A stretch of DNA of 64,000 nucleotides. It comes from an uncultured Flavobacteriaceae bacterium (lineage in GTDB: Bacteria; Bacteroidota; Bacteroidia; Flavobacteriales; Flavobacteriaceae). Numbering within the stretch: the stretch's first letter is position 1; every line of letters starts with the position of its first letter. Location: assembly GCA_938029725.1 (NCBI GenBank), contig CALHGE010000005.1:62001-126000 (forward strand), written 5' to 3'. A model generated the notes under the pieces. That model had not been told where the DNA came from and did not search any database. It worked only from the letters and a program-made list of their open reading frames with translations. Below are positions 9,579 to 17,720 of the stretch, piece by piece. A program made the translations under genes and the position numbers.

Positions 9579-10868
9579 CTAGTCTTTTCCTAGTACTTCG
9601 AGCATAACCATATCGATTTTGGTACTAGAGACTTCAAGTATTGTGAATCGAAAATTTGCTATCTCAATTTCCGAATTCTGTTCAGGAATTTCACCTGTCT
9701 CACTTACAATCAAGCCCCCTAAAGTCTCGTATTCATCAGTCTCTGGAAGCTCGAACTTGTAATTTTCATTCAAATAATCTACATCTAGTCTAGCCGAAAG
9801 CTTATATGATTTTTCTGTTATTTGCTCTTCAATTAAATCAGTGGAATCATGTTCATCTTCAATTTCACCAAACAGTTCTTCAACGATATCCTCCACAGTC
9901 ATTATACCTGAAGTGCCCCCATATTCATCTAACACAACAGCGATACTTTTATGTTTTTTTATGAGCACGTTTAAAATATCATTTATCAGCATGGTTTCAG
10001 GAACCAGCTCAACAGGTCGCAAAATACTTTTTATGGTTTTAGGCTTTTTAAAAAGCTCAAAAGAATGCACATATCCTATAATGTCATCAACCGTATCTTT
10101 AAAAATTAATATTTTGGAATAACCGGTTTCTGTAAAAATTTTAGTAAGAGCCCTCGGTGTTTCATGGAGTTCAACCGCAGTAATTTCAGTTCTAGGGATC
10201 ATTACTTCACGCGCTTTAACCCCTGAAAATTCTAAAGCATTTTGAAAGATCTGTATCTCAGAATCAACCTCGTCCTCCTCTTCAACAGTCTCCATTTGTT
10301 CGGTAATGTAGTCGCCGAGTTCTATTTTACTAAATGACAACTGCACCTCGTCTCCATCTGTTTTTAAAAAGGTTTTTAGAATAAAGTCAGAAATTTTTAT
10401 AATAAACCAAGAAAGAAATCCAAAGAGAACATAAAAAATATAGGCTGGTAGTGCCAATACCTTTAATAAGGTATTTGAGTAAATCTGAAAGAGAACTTTA
10501 GGAAGAAATTCTGCAGTAAGTAAAATCACAAGAGTAGAAATTACGGTTTGCGTAAGCAGGCTAAAATCAGTCAAAAGCAAATTAAAAAAACCCAAAGTAG
10601 ATGAAGACAAGTTAACAAACCATTCCATTAAAAACTCACCCATAAACAGACCATAAACAACTAAAGCTATATTGTTTCCAATAAGCATCGTTGCAATAAA
10701 CTTAGATGGTTTTTGGGTAAGAAGCGTTAATAATTTAGCAAGAAAGCCTTCTTGTTTTTTTTCAATCTCAATATGGATTTTATTTGCCGAGACAAAAGCA
10801 ATCTCCATACCTGAAAAGAAAGCAGAAAAAAGTAAGGATAAACTAATGACAATGATGGAAGTATCCAA
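9579..10868 (-). CDS. CNNM/HlyC-CorC family membrane protein (DUF21 + CBS pair + CorC domain)
   Basis: 429 residues. The N-terminal DUF21/CNNM transmembrane domain (~1-190) begins with a helix-breaking SAFFSGMEIAF motif. It is followed by a CBS pair (~215-335, with VMIPRTEI and VLDEYGGTSGIMTVEDI) and a CorC/HlyC C-terminal domain. Proteins of this architecture are linked to magnesium/cobalt efflux or ion homeostasis; the 'hemolysin' name is historical. GldE of gliding flavobacteria has the same architecture, so GldE is an alternative, but no gld gene is adjacent. The start lies 2 bp from the stop of a small membrane-protein gene, so the two are probably co-transcribed. Confidence 0.85.
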   Translation of the reverse strand: MDTSIIVISLSLLFSAFFSGMEIAFVSANKIHIEIEKKQEGFLAKLLTLLTQKPSKFIATMLIGNNIALVVYGLFMGEFLMEWFVNLSSSTLGFFNLLLTDFSLLTQTVISTLVILLTAEFLPKVLFQIYSNTLLKVLALPAYIFYVLFGFLSWFIIKISDFILKTFLKTDGDEVQLSFSKIELGDYITEQMETVEEEDEVDSEIQIFQNALEFSGVKAREVMIPRTEITAVELHETPRALTKIFTETGYSKILIFKDTVDDIIGYVHSFELFKKPKTIKSILRPVELVPETMLINDILNVLIKKHKSIAVVLDEYGGTSGIMTVEDIVEELFGEIEDEHDSTDLIEEQITEKSYKLSARLDVDYLNENYKFELPETDEYETLGGLIVSETGEIPEQNSEIEIANFRFTILEVSSTKIDMVMLEVLGKD

Positions 10869-10870
10869 AG

Positions 10871-11074
10871 CTATTCTTGATTTTCATGTTGTCGTTGCTC
10901 AAACTTTTTACGGTATTTTCTGCGAAACAGAAACATGCCTGTAGAAGCAACAGCGAAAAATATAAATAAATAAGCAAAATTGCGATCTGTATTCCATACC
11001 TGGGTTATTTTGTAGAGCGAAAAAATAGCTACAAACAAATACAAATATTCTGTGTATTTCAAAATCTTAATCAT
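10871..11074 (-). CDS. Small membrane protein of unknown function
   Basis: 67 residues with two predicted transmembrane helices (about 9-24 and 33-50) and a very basic, charged tail rich in Arg/Lys/Gln. It overlaps the 3' end of lptC by 8 bp and ends 2 bp before the CNNM gene, so it is embedded in a translationally coupled run. The overlap and membrane pattern argue for a real gene. I do not recognise a family and assign no function. It may support the adjacent membrane protein or LPS export (inference only). Confidence 0.65.
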   Translation of the reverse strand: MIKILKYTEYLYLFVAIFSLYKITQVWNTDRNFAYLFIFFAVASTGMFLFRRKYRKKFEQRQHENQE

Positions 11075-11699
11075 GCGATGTTTCTTTAACTTTAGCTTGT
11101 TCTTTTTCTTGCGGTATCAGCATTAAACCATAGGTCTTGTGTGCGTACAAGAAGTTTCTATCTTTACTGAAATCCATTCCTTCACCGTCCATAATAGTGC
11201 CATCCTCAGGATTTGTATAGGTGAATTTTTCATGTGTATAAATCCACTCGTTATCTTGGTCCAAATAAAGCTGAGGTGTTTCTAATTTTTTTCCATCATA
11301 ACTTTCCAAGACCACATTGCCCTGTAAATCTATCAAATTCGTAGCAGAATAAATAATGCCATACGCTGCTCTGATAATACTTTTTTGACCGTTATCATCA
11401 AAAAAGTCTACCAACAAGCCGTTCGGAAAGGTGCGATATGGGAATTCTAAATTTGTAAAATTTTCGCTTTTTGGGCTTTTCAATACCGTAATAACCCTCG
11501 AAGATTCTGAGGAGTCGGTTGCAATATTATTTTTAGCCTCGGTATAGGTGAGCACAAAATTCTCAGCAACCCCTACAGGAAAAACTTTCTTTTTAGCTTC
11601 ATCACCTACACGCTTATAGCTATCTCCGCATGAAAAAAAAAGCATTGCCATGAAAATCACGGCAATGCTATTAAAAATATTGTATTTGGGTTTAACCAT
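11067..11699 (-). CDS. lptC: LptC-like LPS export ABC transporter periplasmic protein (lipoprotein)
   Basis: 210 residues starting with a lipoprotein signal (MAMLFFSC, lipid on Cys ~24). The body is beta-strand-rich and matches the LptC family of Bacteroidota (YAEAxN-like start, then LLVDFFDDNGQ and the YTHEKFTY and GEGMDFSKD motifs). LptC connects the LptBFG transporter to the periplasmic LptA bridge during LPS export. It starts 1 bp after the TPR gene ends, so it belongs to the same transcript. The assignment is by pattern and context and is fairly confident. Confidence 0.8.
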   Translation of the reverse strand: MVKPKYNIFNSIAVIFMAMLFFSCGDSYKRVGDEAKKKVFPVGVAENFVLTYTEAKNNIATDSSESSRVITVLKSPKSENFTNLEFPYRTFPNGLLVDFFDDNGQKSIIRAAYGIIYSATNLIDLQGNVVLESYDGKKLETPQLYLDQDNEWIYTHEKFTYTNPEDGTIMDGEGMDFSKDRNFLYAHKTYGLMLIPQEKEQAKVKETSHD

Positions 11700-11700
11700 C

Positions 11701-13074
11701 TTATATACTAGGTACTTTTACACTACCTCCAACCCAACAACTGAAGCTTACTGTTTTACCAGCCATACCACTACTAAAGATATCCTCTTTAGAAGGTGCT
11801 TTCGCCGAGTAACTTGCAGCTGATTTATTCGCTCTTGAACTTAAAGAAGGATTAACTCTACCTGCTTTTCTTGCCATATCAGCAGCTTTCCAATAGATAG
11901 CACGTTTCTCAAAAGTAGTACTACCACATTGGTTGGCACTACTTGCGTAAAGGTTTGCAATCAACAAATATGCTTTACCATTTGATGAGTTCGCATCGAT
12001 TGCTTGCTGAGCATATTTTCTTGCGGTACCCTTGCTTCCTTTTCTTCTGTTAATTACGGCTACTTTATATGCAATATTTGATCTTTTGTACGAATCGGTC
12101 TCTAAGCTCAAGGCTTTATCAAAATCTACCAAAGCACCTTTGCTATCGCCATTCTTCATTTTCAAAGTACCTCCATAAACATAAGCATCAGCAGAAGGAT
12201 CTAAAGACAATTGGGCTTCGAACAACTTCTGAAACATTGGGTCATCTGTACATTCTTTATTAAACATTAAACCTACCGCTCTTTTCACCCAAACAACATT
12301 AGTCTTATTTGCCTCAAATGTCTTCTGATATAAAGGAATTAGGTTCGTACAATCAGCTAGCGGTCCTAATTTTGAATCAATGCTACCCGCAATCTGACCA
12401 TAGGATTCAGAGTTTTTAGTAGCAATTCTCAAAATATTTTTTTCTTTTGACGTTAACGTGCCTGCCTCCTCTTTAGGAAGCAACTTCGTTATTCTATCGG
12501 TAAGCTTTTTGTTTTCTTCTTCAATTTTTACGGTCATCTCATCATATAAATCAAATACCGCCTGCAAATCTTTACTACCTGCTTTATGCAAATCAACTAG
12601 ACTTGAAAAATATAAGTACAAGGCCTTTGGATTCTTGAAATTTGGATTATCCTCATTAAAAGCCTTTCCAAGTTCCGTATAAATTTCATCGTTGGAAATC
12701 ATTTTATTGTCATACTTCACTAAGACCTTTTTGATAACCATAGCCGCCATCTTCGTCTTTTTAGGAAAATGAACCATTCTATCGTCATACAACTTCATTA
12801 AATCTACAATAGCAGCGTCTTTATCTGCATCAGAAGACTTCTTGATTTTATCTTTTAAAATCTTTTCTCCAATCGTGTAATTGGCCAGATTTATAGCCGG
12901 ACATGTTTCATATACCATTTTCCATGGCGTGTACGCTGCGTCGTAATTTTTAACTTTTGCATGCTCAACATAAATGGAGAGATTGGTCATACACTCCGTA
13001 TTTTGAGCCTGGGCATTAGTTATCGCCATTGACCCTAAGAGCATAATTGCCGTAAAATAGAGTTTCGTTTTCAT
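11701..13074 (-). CDS. Tetratricopeptide-repeat periplasmic protein
   Basis: 457 residues with a cleavable signal (MAITNAQAQ). Helical repeats include several TPR-like units, most clearly around residues 295-370 (SADAYVYGGTLKMKNGD, then YKVAVINRRKGSKG, then AYLLIANLYASS). TPRs make protein-protein contacts. In flavobacteria an equivalent gene is commonly found beside lptC and coaX, suggesting a scaffold for envelope machinery, but the partner is unknown. It lies 40 bp after the outer-membrane protein gene and 1 bp before lptC. The C-terminus is unusually Ser/Ala/Lys-rich. Confidence 0.75.
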   Translation of the reverse strand: MKTKLYFTAIMLLGSMAITNAQAQNTECMTNLSIYVEHAKVKNYDAAYTPWKMVYETCPAINLANYTIGEKILKDKIKKSSDADKDAAIVDLMKLYDDRMVHFPKKTKMAAMVIKKVLVKYDNKMISNDEIYTELGKAFNEDNPNFKNPKALYLYFSSLVDLHKAGSKDLQAVFDLYDEMTVKIEEENKKLTDRITKLLPKEEAGTLTSKEKNILRIATKNSESYGQIAGSIDSKLGPLADCTNLIPLYQKTFEANKTNVVWVKRAVGLMFNKECTDDPMFQKLFEAQLSLDPSADAYVYGGTLKMKNGDSKGALVDFDKALSLETDSYKRSNIAYKVAVINRRKGSKGTARKYAQQAIDANSSNGKAYLLIANLYASSANQCGSTTFEKRAIYWKAADMARKAGRVNPSLSSRANKSAASYSAKAPSKEDIFSSGMAGKTVSFSCWVGGSVKVPSI

Positions 13075-13114
13075 AATCTTCTTTGTTTAAAGTGGTTAAT
13101 GTACTAAATTTTGG

Positions 13115-14401
13115 TTAGTTAATTTTTCTTTTCTGGAACCATTTATCGTTCAAGGATAGTCCCAAATTTATTTTAAAATAGTTTTCCTCTATCAGCAGCA
13201 TGTCGGTTGTTCCTCTTTTTCCGATCTCGAAACCGAGATTCACATTTGAAAAACCACCAGCCGCAGAAGATAGCGGTAAACCAACTCCAAAAGTTATGCC
13301 AAGATTATTTATTTCAGTGTTATTAACTATCATACCCGTATTATCCATACGTATTCCCGCACGGTAGGTAACCCTTTTAAAGTAGCTACTAAAAGAGGTA
13401 TAATCAGGAACAAAATAACCCCCAACCGCAATTGAGCTAGCATCTTCATAGCTCAAATTAGCAACCGGAATAAAATCATTCTTAAATGAACTTAGCGCCT
13501 GAAAGCTGTACTCTGCTCCTAAAAACCATTTTTTATTCTCTCCATAGCCAAGGCCTAAAGTCGTAGTAGTTGGAATCTTCAAAGTTGTGTTTTTGAGTCC
13601 TCTTGCTTCCAAATTAACATCTACGATTTCTATATTGTCACCAGTCGCAGTAGAAAAAGAACCAATTTCTTGGGTATTTCGTGAGGTAAGGTTCGCCTGA
13701 GTGTTTACTCTAGCAGAAGTATACAGGGTATATTTACCCTTGACCCTGGGATTGTAATTGAGGGCATAATTAAAATCTAAGCCATTTATTCTAGATGTTC
13801 TATCATCTACTGCTCCAAATTGGATGTCCTGAATAACTTGAGTTCTTAAATTATTGATGGTTCCAAAGTTGAAATTTGCAGTAACTCCAAAACTTAAATC
13901 TTTGGTTATTTCATAGCCCAAACTTAGATACGCTTTGCTTAAATCACCGACACCAGAATATTGGTTGATAACATTAGACTCGGTATTATCTTCATTCAGA
14001 GTCGTTGATTCTGAAATGATATTATAACCCACCGAAGTATATGGCTTAATACCAAAGCCCAGACCTAAACCTTTGCCCACATTAAAACCAAGTGAAAGGT
14101 AATCAAGGTTGACAATTTGATTACTTTCTTCTGCAGTAGCACTATTAAGTGACAACTGTTTATATGAAATACCTGCAGAATATACCGTCAGACGTAATTT
14201 ACCATAGGCTGCAGGATTCTGTAGGTTTACGTGAATACTGTCACCATAGATGCCAATACCCCCCATCATTTGATTTTCAATTGTTGCTGTCGCTCTTAAA
14301 TCACCAATACCAAAGTAGGAATAAGGGGAAACAGTACCATCTTGAGCATTAGCTCCTATAGCGGCAAAGCACACTATTGCAATTACAATTTTTTTGATCA
14401 T
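13115..14401 (-). CDS. Outer-membrane beta-barrel protein of unknown function
   Basis: 428 residues with a signal peptide (MIKKIVIAIVCFAAIGANAQ). Alternating amphipathic strands follow throughout, with many Gly/Tyr/Asn turn residues (GIGDLRATA, GLGFGIKPYTSVGYN, LGLGYGENKKWFLGAEYSF). The pattern resembles FadL/PorV-like barrels, but no specific family motif is certain. It begins exactly one base before coaX ends, so the two genes are adjacent without a gap. It is probably a conserved flavobacterial envelope component. No transport substrate can be inferred. Confidence 0.7.
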   Translation of the reverse strand: MIKKIVIAIVCFAAIGANAQDGTVSPYSYFGIGDLRATATIENQMMGGIGIYGDSIHVNLQNPAAYGKLRLTVYSAGISYKQLSLNSATAEESNQIVNLDYLSLGFNVGKGLGLGFGIKPYTSVGYNIISESTTLNEDNTESNVINQYSGVGDLSKAYLSLGYEITKDLSFGVTANFNFGTINNLRTQVIQDIQFGAVDDRTSRINGLDFNYALNYNPRVKGKYTLYTSARVNTQANLTSRNTQEIGSFSTATGDNIEIVDVNLEARGLKNTTLKIPTTTTLGLGYGENKKWFLGAEYSFQALSSFKNDFIPVANLSYEDASSIAVGGYFVPDYTSFSSYFKRVTYRAGIRMDNTGMIVNNTEINNLGITFGVGLPLSSAAGGFSNVNLGFEIGKRGTTDMLLIEENYFKINLGLSLNDKWFQKRKIN

Positions 14402-15130
14402 TTAACGCTTGTTGTATTCTAGCAAAAAGTTTAATCCTACGAGGAGAAATTTGGAATCCGCAAATATGGTATTTTTTAATCGTTTTGACAAAAATAGCGT
14501 ATCACCGCCTGTTAAAATAACTGTTAAATCTTCAAAACGAGATTGATACCGTTCAATAACACCATCTATTTCTGCTAAAATACCATTTACAACCCCACTA
14601 TGAATACTTGAAGCGGTAGAATTTCCAATTAGGTCTAACGGGGCATTCAATTCGAGGAGCGGCAGCTTAGAAGTTTGATTATGAAGCGCTTGGTAGCGCA
14701 TCCGTAATCCTGGAGAAATACTTCCTCCTAAATATTCGCCATTAGCGCTAACCATATCGTAAGTCACGCAAGTACCGGCATCAACAACAAGTGTATTCGC
14801 TCTTGGATTATGATAAAAAGCCGCAGTTGCTAGTGCAATTCGATCAACGCCTAAAGTTTTAGGTGTAGCATACGAGTTTTTATACGGAATTTTAAAAGTA
14901 TGATCCAAAATATACACCTTACAAAAAACAGTAAGCGCCTCAATAGTGGTTTGATCGAGACTGCCTGAAGCAGAAACTATGGCTGAACTTATGTCAGAAT
15001 AGGCACGAAATACAGCTTTTACCCTCTCAATAAGTCTAGGAGCCTCTAAACTTTCATCAAAAAGAAGATTATCTTTATTGAAAACAGCAAGCTTAATTGC
15101 AGTGTTTCCGGCGTCTATAATCAAGTTCAT
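14402..15130 (-). CDS. coaX: Type III pantothenate kinase
   Basis: Start chosen at 15130 (MNLIIDAGNTAIKLAVF). An upstream in-frame ATG at 15166 would add 12 residues before the family's conserved N-terminus. The 242-residue product has the ASKHA-fold phosphate motif DAGNTAIK, VDAGTCVTYD and GGSISPGLRMR, all characteristic of CoaX. It phosphorylates pantothenate in the first step of coenzyme A synthesis and, unlike CoaA, needs a monovalent cation and is not feedback-inhibited by CoA (family knowledge). It heads the minus-strand envelope-gene run and is divergent from tRNA-Phe. Confidence 0.93.
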   Translation of the reverse strand: MNLIIDAGNTAIKLAVFNKDNLLFDESLEAPRLIERVKAVFRAYSDISSAIVSASGSLDQTTIEALTVFCKVYILDHTFKIPYKNSYATPKTLGVDRIALATAAFYHNPRANTLVVDAGTCVTYDMVSANGEYLGGSISPGLRMRYQALHNQTSKLPLLELNAPLDLIGNSTASSIHSGVVNGILAEIDGVIERYQSRFEDLTVILTGGDTLFLSKRLKNTIFADSKFLLVGLNFLLEYNKR

Positions 15131-15183
15131 ATAGCAAAGATGACCAATTGAAAAATAAACCCACACTTTTTTATACGTTTTTG

Positions 15184-15214
15184 TTTGTATATCTTAAATT
15201 TGAAATTATATTTG
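15184..15214 (+). promoter_or_regulatory. Consensus Bacteroidota promoter driving tRNA-Phe
   Basis: TTTG at 15184-15187, a spacer of exactly 19 nt, then TATATTTG at 15207-15214 match the Bacteroidota -33/-7 consensus perfectly. The tRNA begins 18 nt after the -7 box, as expected for a short 5' leader. Confidence 0.8.
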
Positions 15215-15232
15215 CAGCCCCTTAGAGGGTAT

Positions 15233-15305
15233 GGTGCCTTAGCTCAGTTGGTAGAGCAATGGACTGAAAATCCATGTGTCCCTGGTTCGATTCCTGGAGG
15301 CACCA
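15233..15305 (+). tRNA. tRNA-Phe (GAA)
   Basis: A 73-nt cloverleaf. The acceptor arms GGTGCCT and AGGCACC pair fully, the D-arm is GCTC/GAGC, and the anticodon stem ATGGA/TCCAT encloses loop CTGAAAA with anticodon GAA at 15266-15268. The T-loop is TTCGATT. The middle pair of the T-stem reads T opposite T (CCTGG on both sides), an internal mismatch. CCA is not encoded: the discriminator A is followed by CGA, so the 3' end would be added post-transcriptionally. It is flanked by a strong promoter and a terminator, so it is a single-gene transcript. Confidence 0.95.
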
Positions 15306-15311
15306 CGACAG

Positions 15312-15336
15312 ATCCCCGCAAATGCGGGGATTTTTT
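15312..15336 (+). terminator. Rho-independent terminator after tRNA-Phe
   Basis: The stem ATCCCCGC / GCGGGGAT with a short AAAT loop is followed by a T-run. It lies 7 nt after the tRNA and 20 nt before the start of the nucleoside-hydrolase gene. Confidence 0.9.
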
Positions 15337-15355
15337 GTTTTTAATTTCTTCCGTA

Positions 15356-16282
15356 ATGAAAGATTTCTTAAAGTCTTTGCTTTTGTATTTCATGGCCTCT
15401 ATTCTATTCTTTGGGTGCGAAAAACCCAAAGACAATAAAATTTCGATACTAATCGATGCCGACACCGCCAATGAAGTTGATGATCTTTATGCACTTGTGT
15501 ACGCGATAAATGAACCTAAATTCGATATTGTTGGTATTACTTCCGCCCAATTTCATACCTCACCCTTGGCAACCGACTCAACTGCTTTAGAGAGTCAAAA
15601 AATCAATGAAGCTATTTTAATGTTGATGAACAGAACAGACATTCCACTTGCCATTGGAAGTAATATGCCATTAACCTCTATAAATCAACCAGCAGAATCG
15701 CAAGCCGCTAATTTTATTATATCTGAAGCCCATAAAGCATCTGAGAGAAAAAAATTACAACTTGTCATTTTAGGCTCTTGCACAAATGTTGCATCGGCCC
15801 TATTAAAAGACCCAAAAATTATTTCAAAAATTCAGATAAGTTATCTAGGCTTTTGGCATAACCCGAAAACCAATGTGTTTAATAAAAAGGAGTTTAACTC
15901 TGGTAACGATACGCTAGCGGTAGAAGTTTTACTTAACACAAAAGGTTTAGATTTTACCGTTATGACAGCCACAACAAGTCAGCATTTGATTTTTAACAAA
16001 AGTGATGTCGATACACATTTGAAAGGGAAAAGTAGCATCGCTGATTATTTGGTGACACGATGGGAAACCTACGAGCGATGGTGGACAAAAGAGGACCCTG
16101 CAAAAAAAGAATGGATTATGTGGGATGTTGCCCTATTGGAGGCCTTGGCACATCCGGAGTGGGCAACAAAGAAAAAATACACTACTCCCCCTGAAAACAC
16201 AGAAAGAAATATCGATATTTATACCGACATACGCGTTCAAAAAATGATGCTAGGTTTTTGGCAAAATATAGATACGCTTTAA
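15356..16282 (+). CDS. Nucleoside hydrolase-like lipoprotein
   Basis: The start at 15356 is chosen because the frame upstream runs through the tRNA and its terminator. From here a lipoprotein signal is visible (lipid Cys21 after ILFFG). The 308-residue product has the inosine/uridine-preferring hydrolase metal motif in a spaced form, DADTANEVDD (34-43), followed by VGITSAQFH. Family enzymes hydrolyse N-ribosidic bonds of nucleosides to base plus ribose. The lipid anchor places it in the periplasm or outer membrane. It heads a compact run with a DinB-like protein, a sugar-kinase-like protein and an ADP-ribosylglycohydrolase. The substrate is unknown. Confidence 0.85.
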   Translation: MKDFLKSLLLYFMASILFFGCEKPKDNKISILIDADTANEVDDLYALVYAINEPKFDIVGITSAQFHTSPLATDSTALESQKINEAILMLMNRTDIPLAIGSNMPLTSINQPAESQAANFIISEAHKASERKKLQLVILGSCTNVASALLKDPKIISKIQISYLGFWHNPKTNVFNKKEFNSGNDTLAVEVLLNTKGLDFTVMTATTSQHLIFNKSDVDTHLKGKSSIADYLVTRWETYERWWTKEDPAKKEWIMWDVALLEALAHPEWATKKKYTTPPENTERNIDIYTDIRVQKMMLGFWQNIDTL

Positions 16283-16292
16283 ATTTTTCACA

Positions 16293-16739
16293 ATGCCTCT
16301 CGAAACCCTAAGAAAACTCTTTAAAAGAGATCTTGAAAAACTAAAATTCGAAATTTCAAGTTATCAACACGAAGACAAAATATGGATTACTGATAAAAAC
16401 ATTAGTAATTGCTCAGGCAACCTGTGCTTACATCTTATTGGAAACCTTAAAGCATTTATTGGTAATGAATTGGGGCAAATAGCATATGTACGACAAAGAG
16501 AACTTGAGTTTTCTCAAAAGGATATTCAAAAAAATACATTACTTCGAGAAATTGACAAAACCATCGAAATCATTGAAATTACCCTTAAAAACATGACCCC
16601 AATAGACTTAGAAAAGGAATATCCACAACTGGTATTTAAAGAAAAAATGACCACCGGATATTTTTTAACCCATTTAGCTACACATTTAAGCTACCACTTA
16701 GGTCAAATTAACTACCACCGACGATTATTAGATAACTAA
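16293..16739 (+). CDS. DinB/DUF1572-like four-helix protein
   Basis: 148 residues, all-helical, with the DUF1572/DinB layout. A first helix is followed by LCLHLIGNLKAFIGN (His in helix 2) and a late GYFLTHLATHLSYHLGQINYH block. The His residues of these helices form the metal site in DinB-like proteins. DinB-fold proteins include mycothiol- or bacillithiol-dependent thiol transferases and isomerases, but many members have no known activity. It sits 10 bp after the nucleoside hydrolase and 9 bp before the kinase. No signal peptide is seen, so it is cytoplasmic. Confidence 0.75.
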   Translation: MPLETLRKLFKRDLEKLKFEISSYQHEDKIWITDKNISNCSGNLCLHLIGNLKAFIGNELGQIAYVRQRELEFSQKDIQKNTLLREIDKTIEIIEITLKNMTPIDLEKEYPQLVFKEKMTTGYFLTHLATHLSYHLGQINYHRRLLDN

Positions 16740-16748
16740 AACGATATT

Positions 16749-17720
16749 GTGAATTACTTTGATATTAAAACACCTGTTGATCAGTTACAAGAATACTTGG
16801 TTTCAAACCAATGGATAAAAGCTGAAGATCAAGTTTTATTTGTCGATAAACCTGGAGAGGGCAACATGAATGTGGTGCTACGTATCAAGACAGATACCCG
16901 CTCTTTTATTCTAAAACAATCTCGCCCATTTGTTCAAAAATACCAAGAAATTGAAGCGCCTTTAGACCGTATAGCTGTTGAACATCAATTTTACCAAGCG
17001 ATTCAAAAAGAAGTTCTTAGTAAAAACCTACCCGCCATTTTGGGGTATGACGCTACTGAACATCTTCTGATTTTGGAAGATTTAGGTGATTGTCAAGACC
17101 TGACCTCCTTGTATTCTTCAAGAAAAATTGCAAAAAATACTTTAGAGCAATTGACCTCAATTCTTAGCTCAATTCATAAGAGCAAGGTGCCCAAGAGTTT
17201 TCCTGACAATATGGCGATGCGTCAACTGAATCACCAACATATTTTTGTTTTACCCTTTCTTGAAACTAACGGCTTTGAATTAAATGATATACAAGAAGGG
17301 CTTCAAGAACTTTCTATGCCATTCAAGCAAGATACTGCTCTTAAAGCGGTTATAAACGACGTTGGAAACACCTATTTATCTTCCGGAAATACGCTTATAC
17401 ATGGCGATTATTATCCCGGAAGTTGGATGACCAAAGCGAAAAACATCTACGTCATCGATCCAGAATTTGGTTTTGTGGGTTTTGCAGAATTTGATTTGGG
17501 CGTAATGGCCGCGCACATTATCATGGCGACTGCAGATGAATCTTATCTTAATTCTATATTTAGTTATTATACAGAAACAGCAGACAAAAAATTAATGATC
17601 CAAGTTGCGGGTATTGAAATTATACGACGCATAATCGGAATTGCACAACTGCCTCTAGAAAGAGCTCTCACAGAAAAGAAGTATCTTTTAGAACTTGCTC
17701 GAAAAATGATACTATCATGA
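16749..17720 (+). CDS. Methylthioribose-kinase-like phosphotransferase
   Basis: 323 residues with a GTG start; no nearby ATG fits. The aminoglycoside-phosphotransferase fold is clear, and the closest match by eye is 5-methylthioribose kinase. Shared features are GEGNMNVVLRI followed by FILKQSRPFV in the N-lobe, the catalytic LIHGDYYPGSWM and the metal-binding VIDPEFGFVGFAEFDLG. MtnK phosphorylates C1 of a 5-substituted 5-deoxyribose. Neighbours acting on nucleosides and ADP-ribose fit a ribose-type substrate, but no other methionine-salvage gene is present. The stop overlaps the next gene by 4 bp (ATGA). Substrate assignment is inference. Confidence 0.75.
   Translation: MNYFDIKTPVDQLQEYLVSNQWIKAEDQVLFVDKPGEGNMNVVLRIKTDTRSFILKQSRPFVQKYQEIEAPLDRIAVEHQFYQAIQKEVLSKNLPAILGYDATEHLLILEDLGDCQDLTSLYSSRKIAKNTLEQLTSILSSIHKSKVPKSFPDNMAMRQLNHQHIFVLPFLETNGFELNDIQEGLQELSMPFKQDTALKAVINDVGNTYLSSGNTLIHGDYYPGSWMTKAKNIYVIDPEFGFVGFAEFDLGVMAAHIIMATADESYLNSIFSYYTETADKKLMIQVAGIEIIRRIIGIAQLPLERALTEKKYLLELARKMILS

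Noticed and set aside
9579-10868. GldE of the gliding motility complex
   Set aside because: Same domain architecture, but no gldD or other gld neighbour is present and CNNM paralogues are common, so only the family is called.
15185-16282. A longer nucleoside-hydrolase protein starting at 15185
   Set aside because: That reading frame runs through the tRNA and its terminator; the lipoprotein signal begins at 15356.
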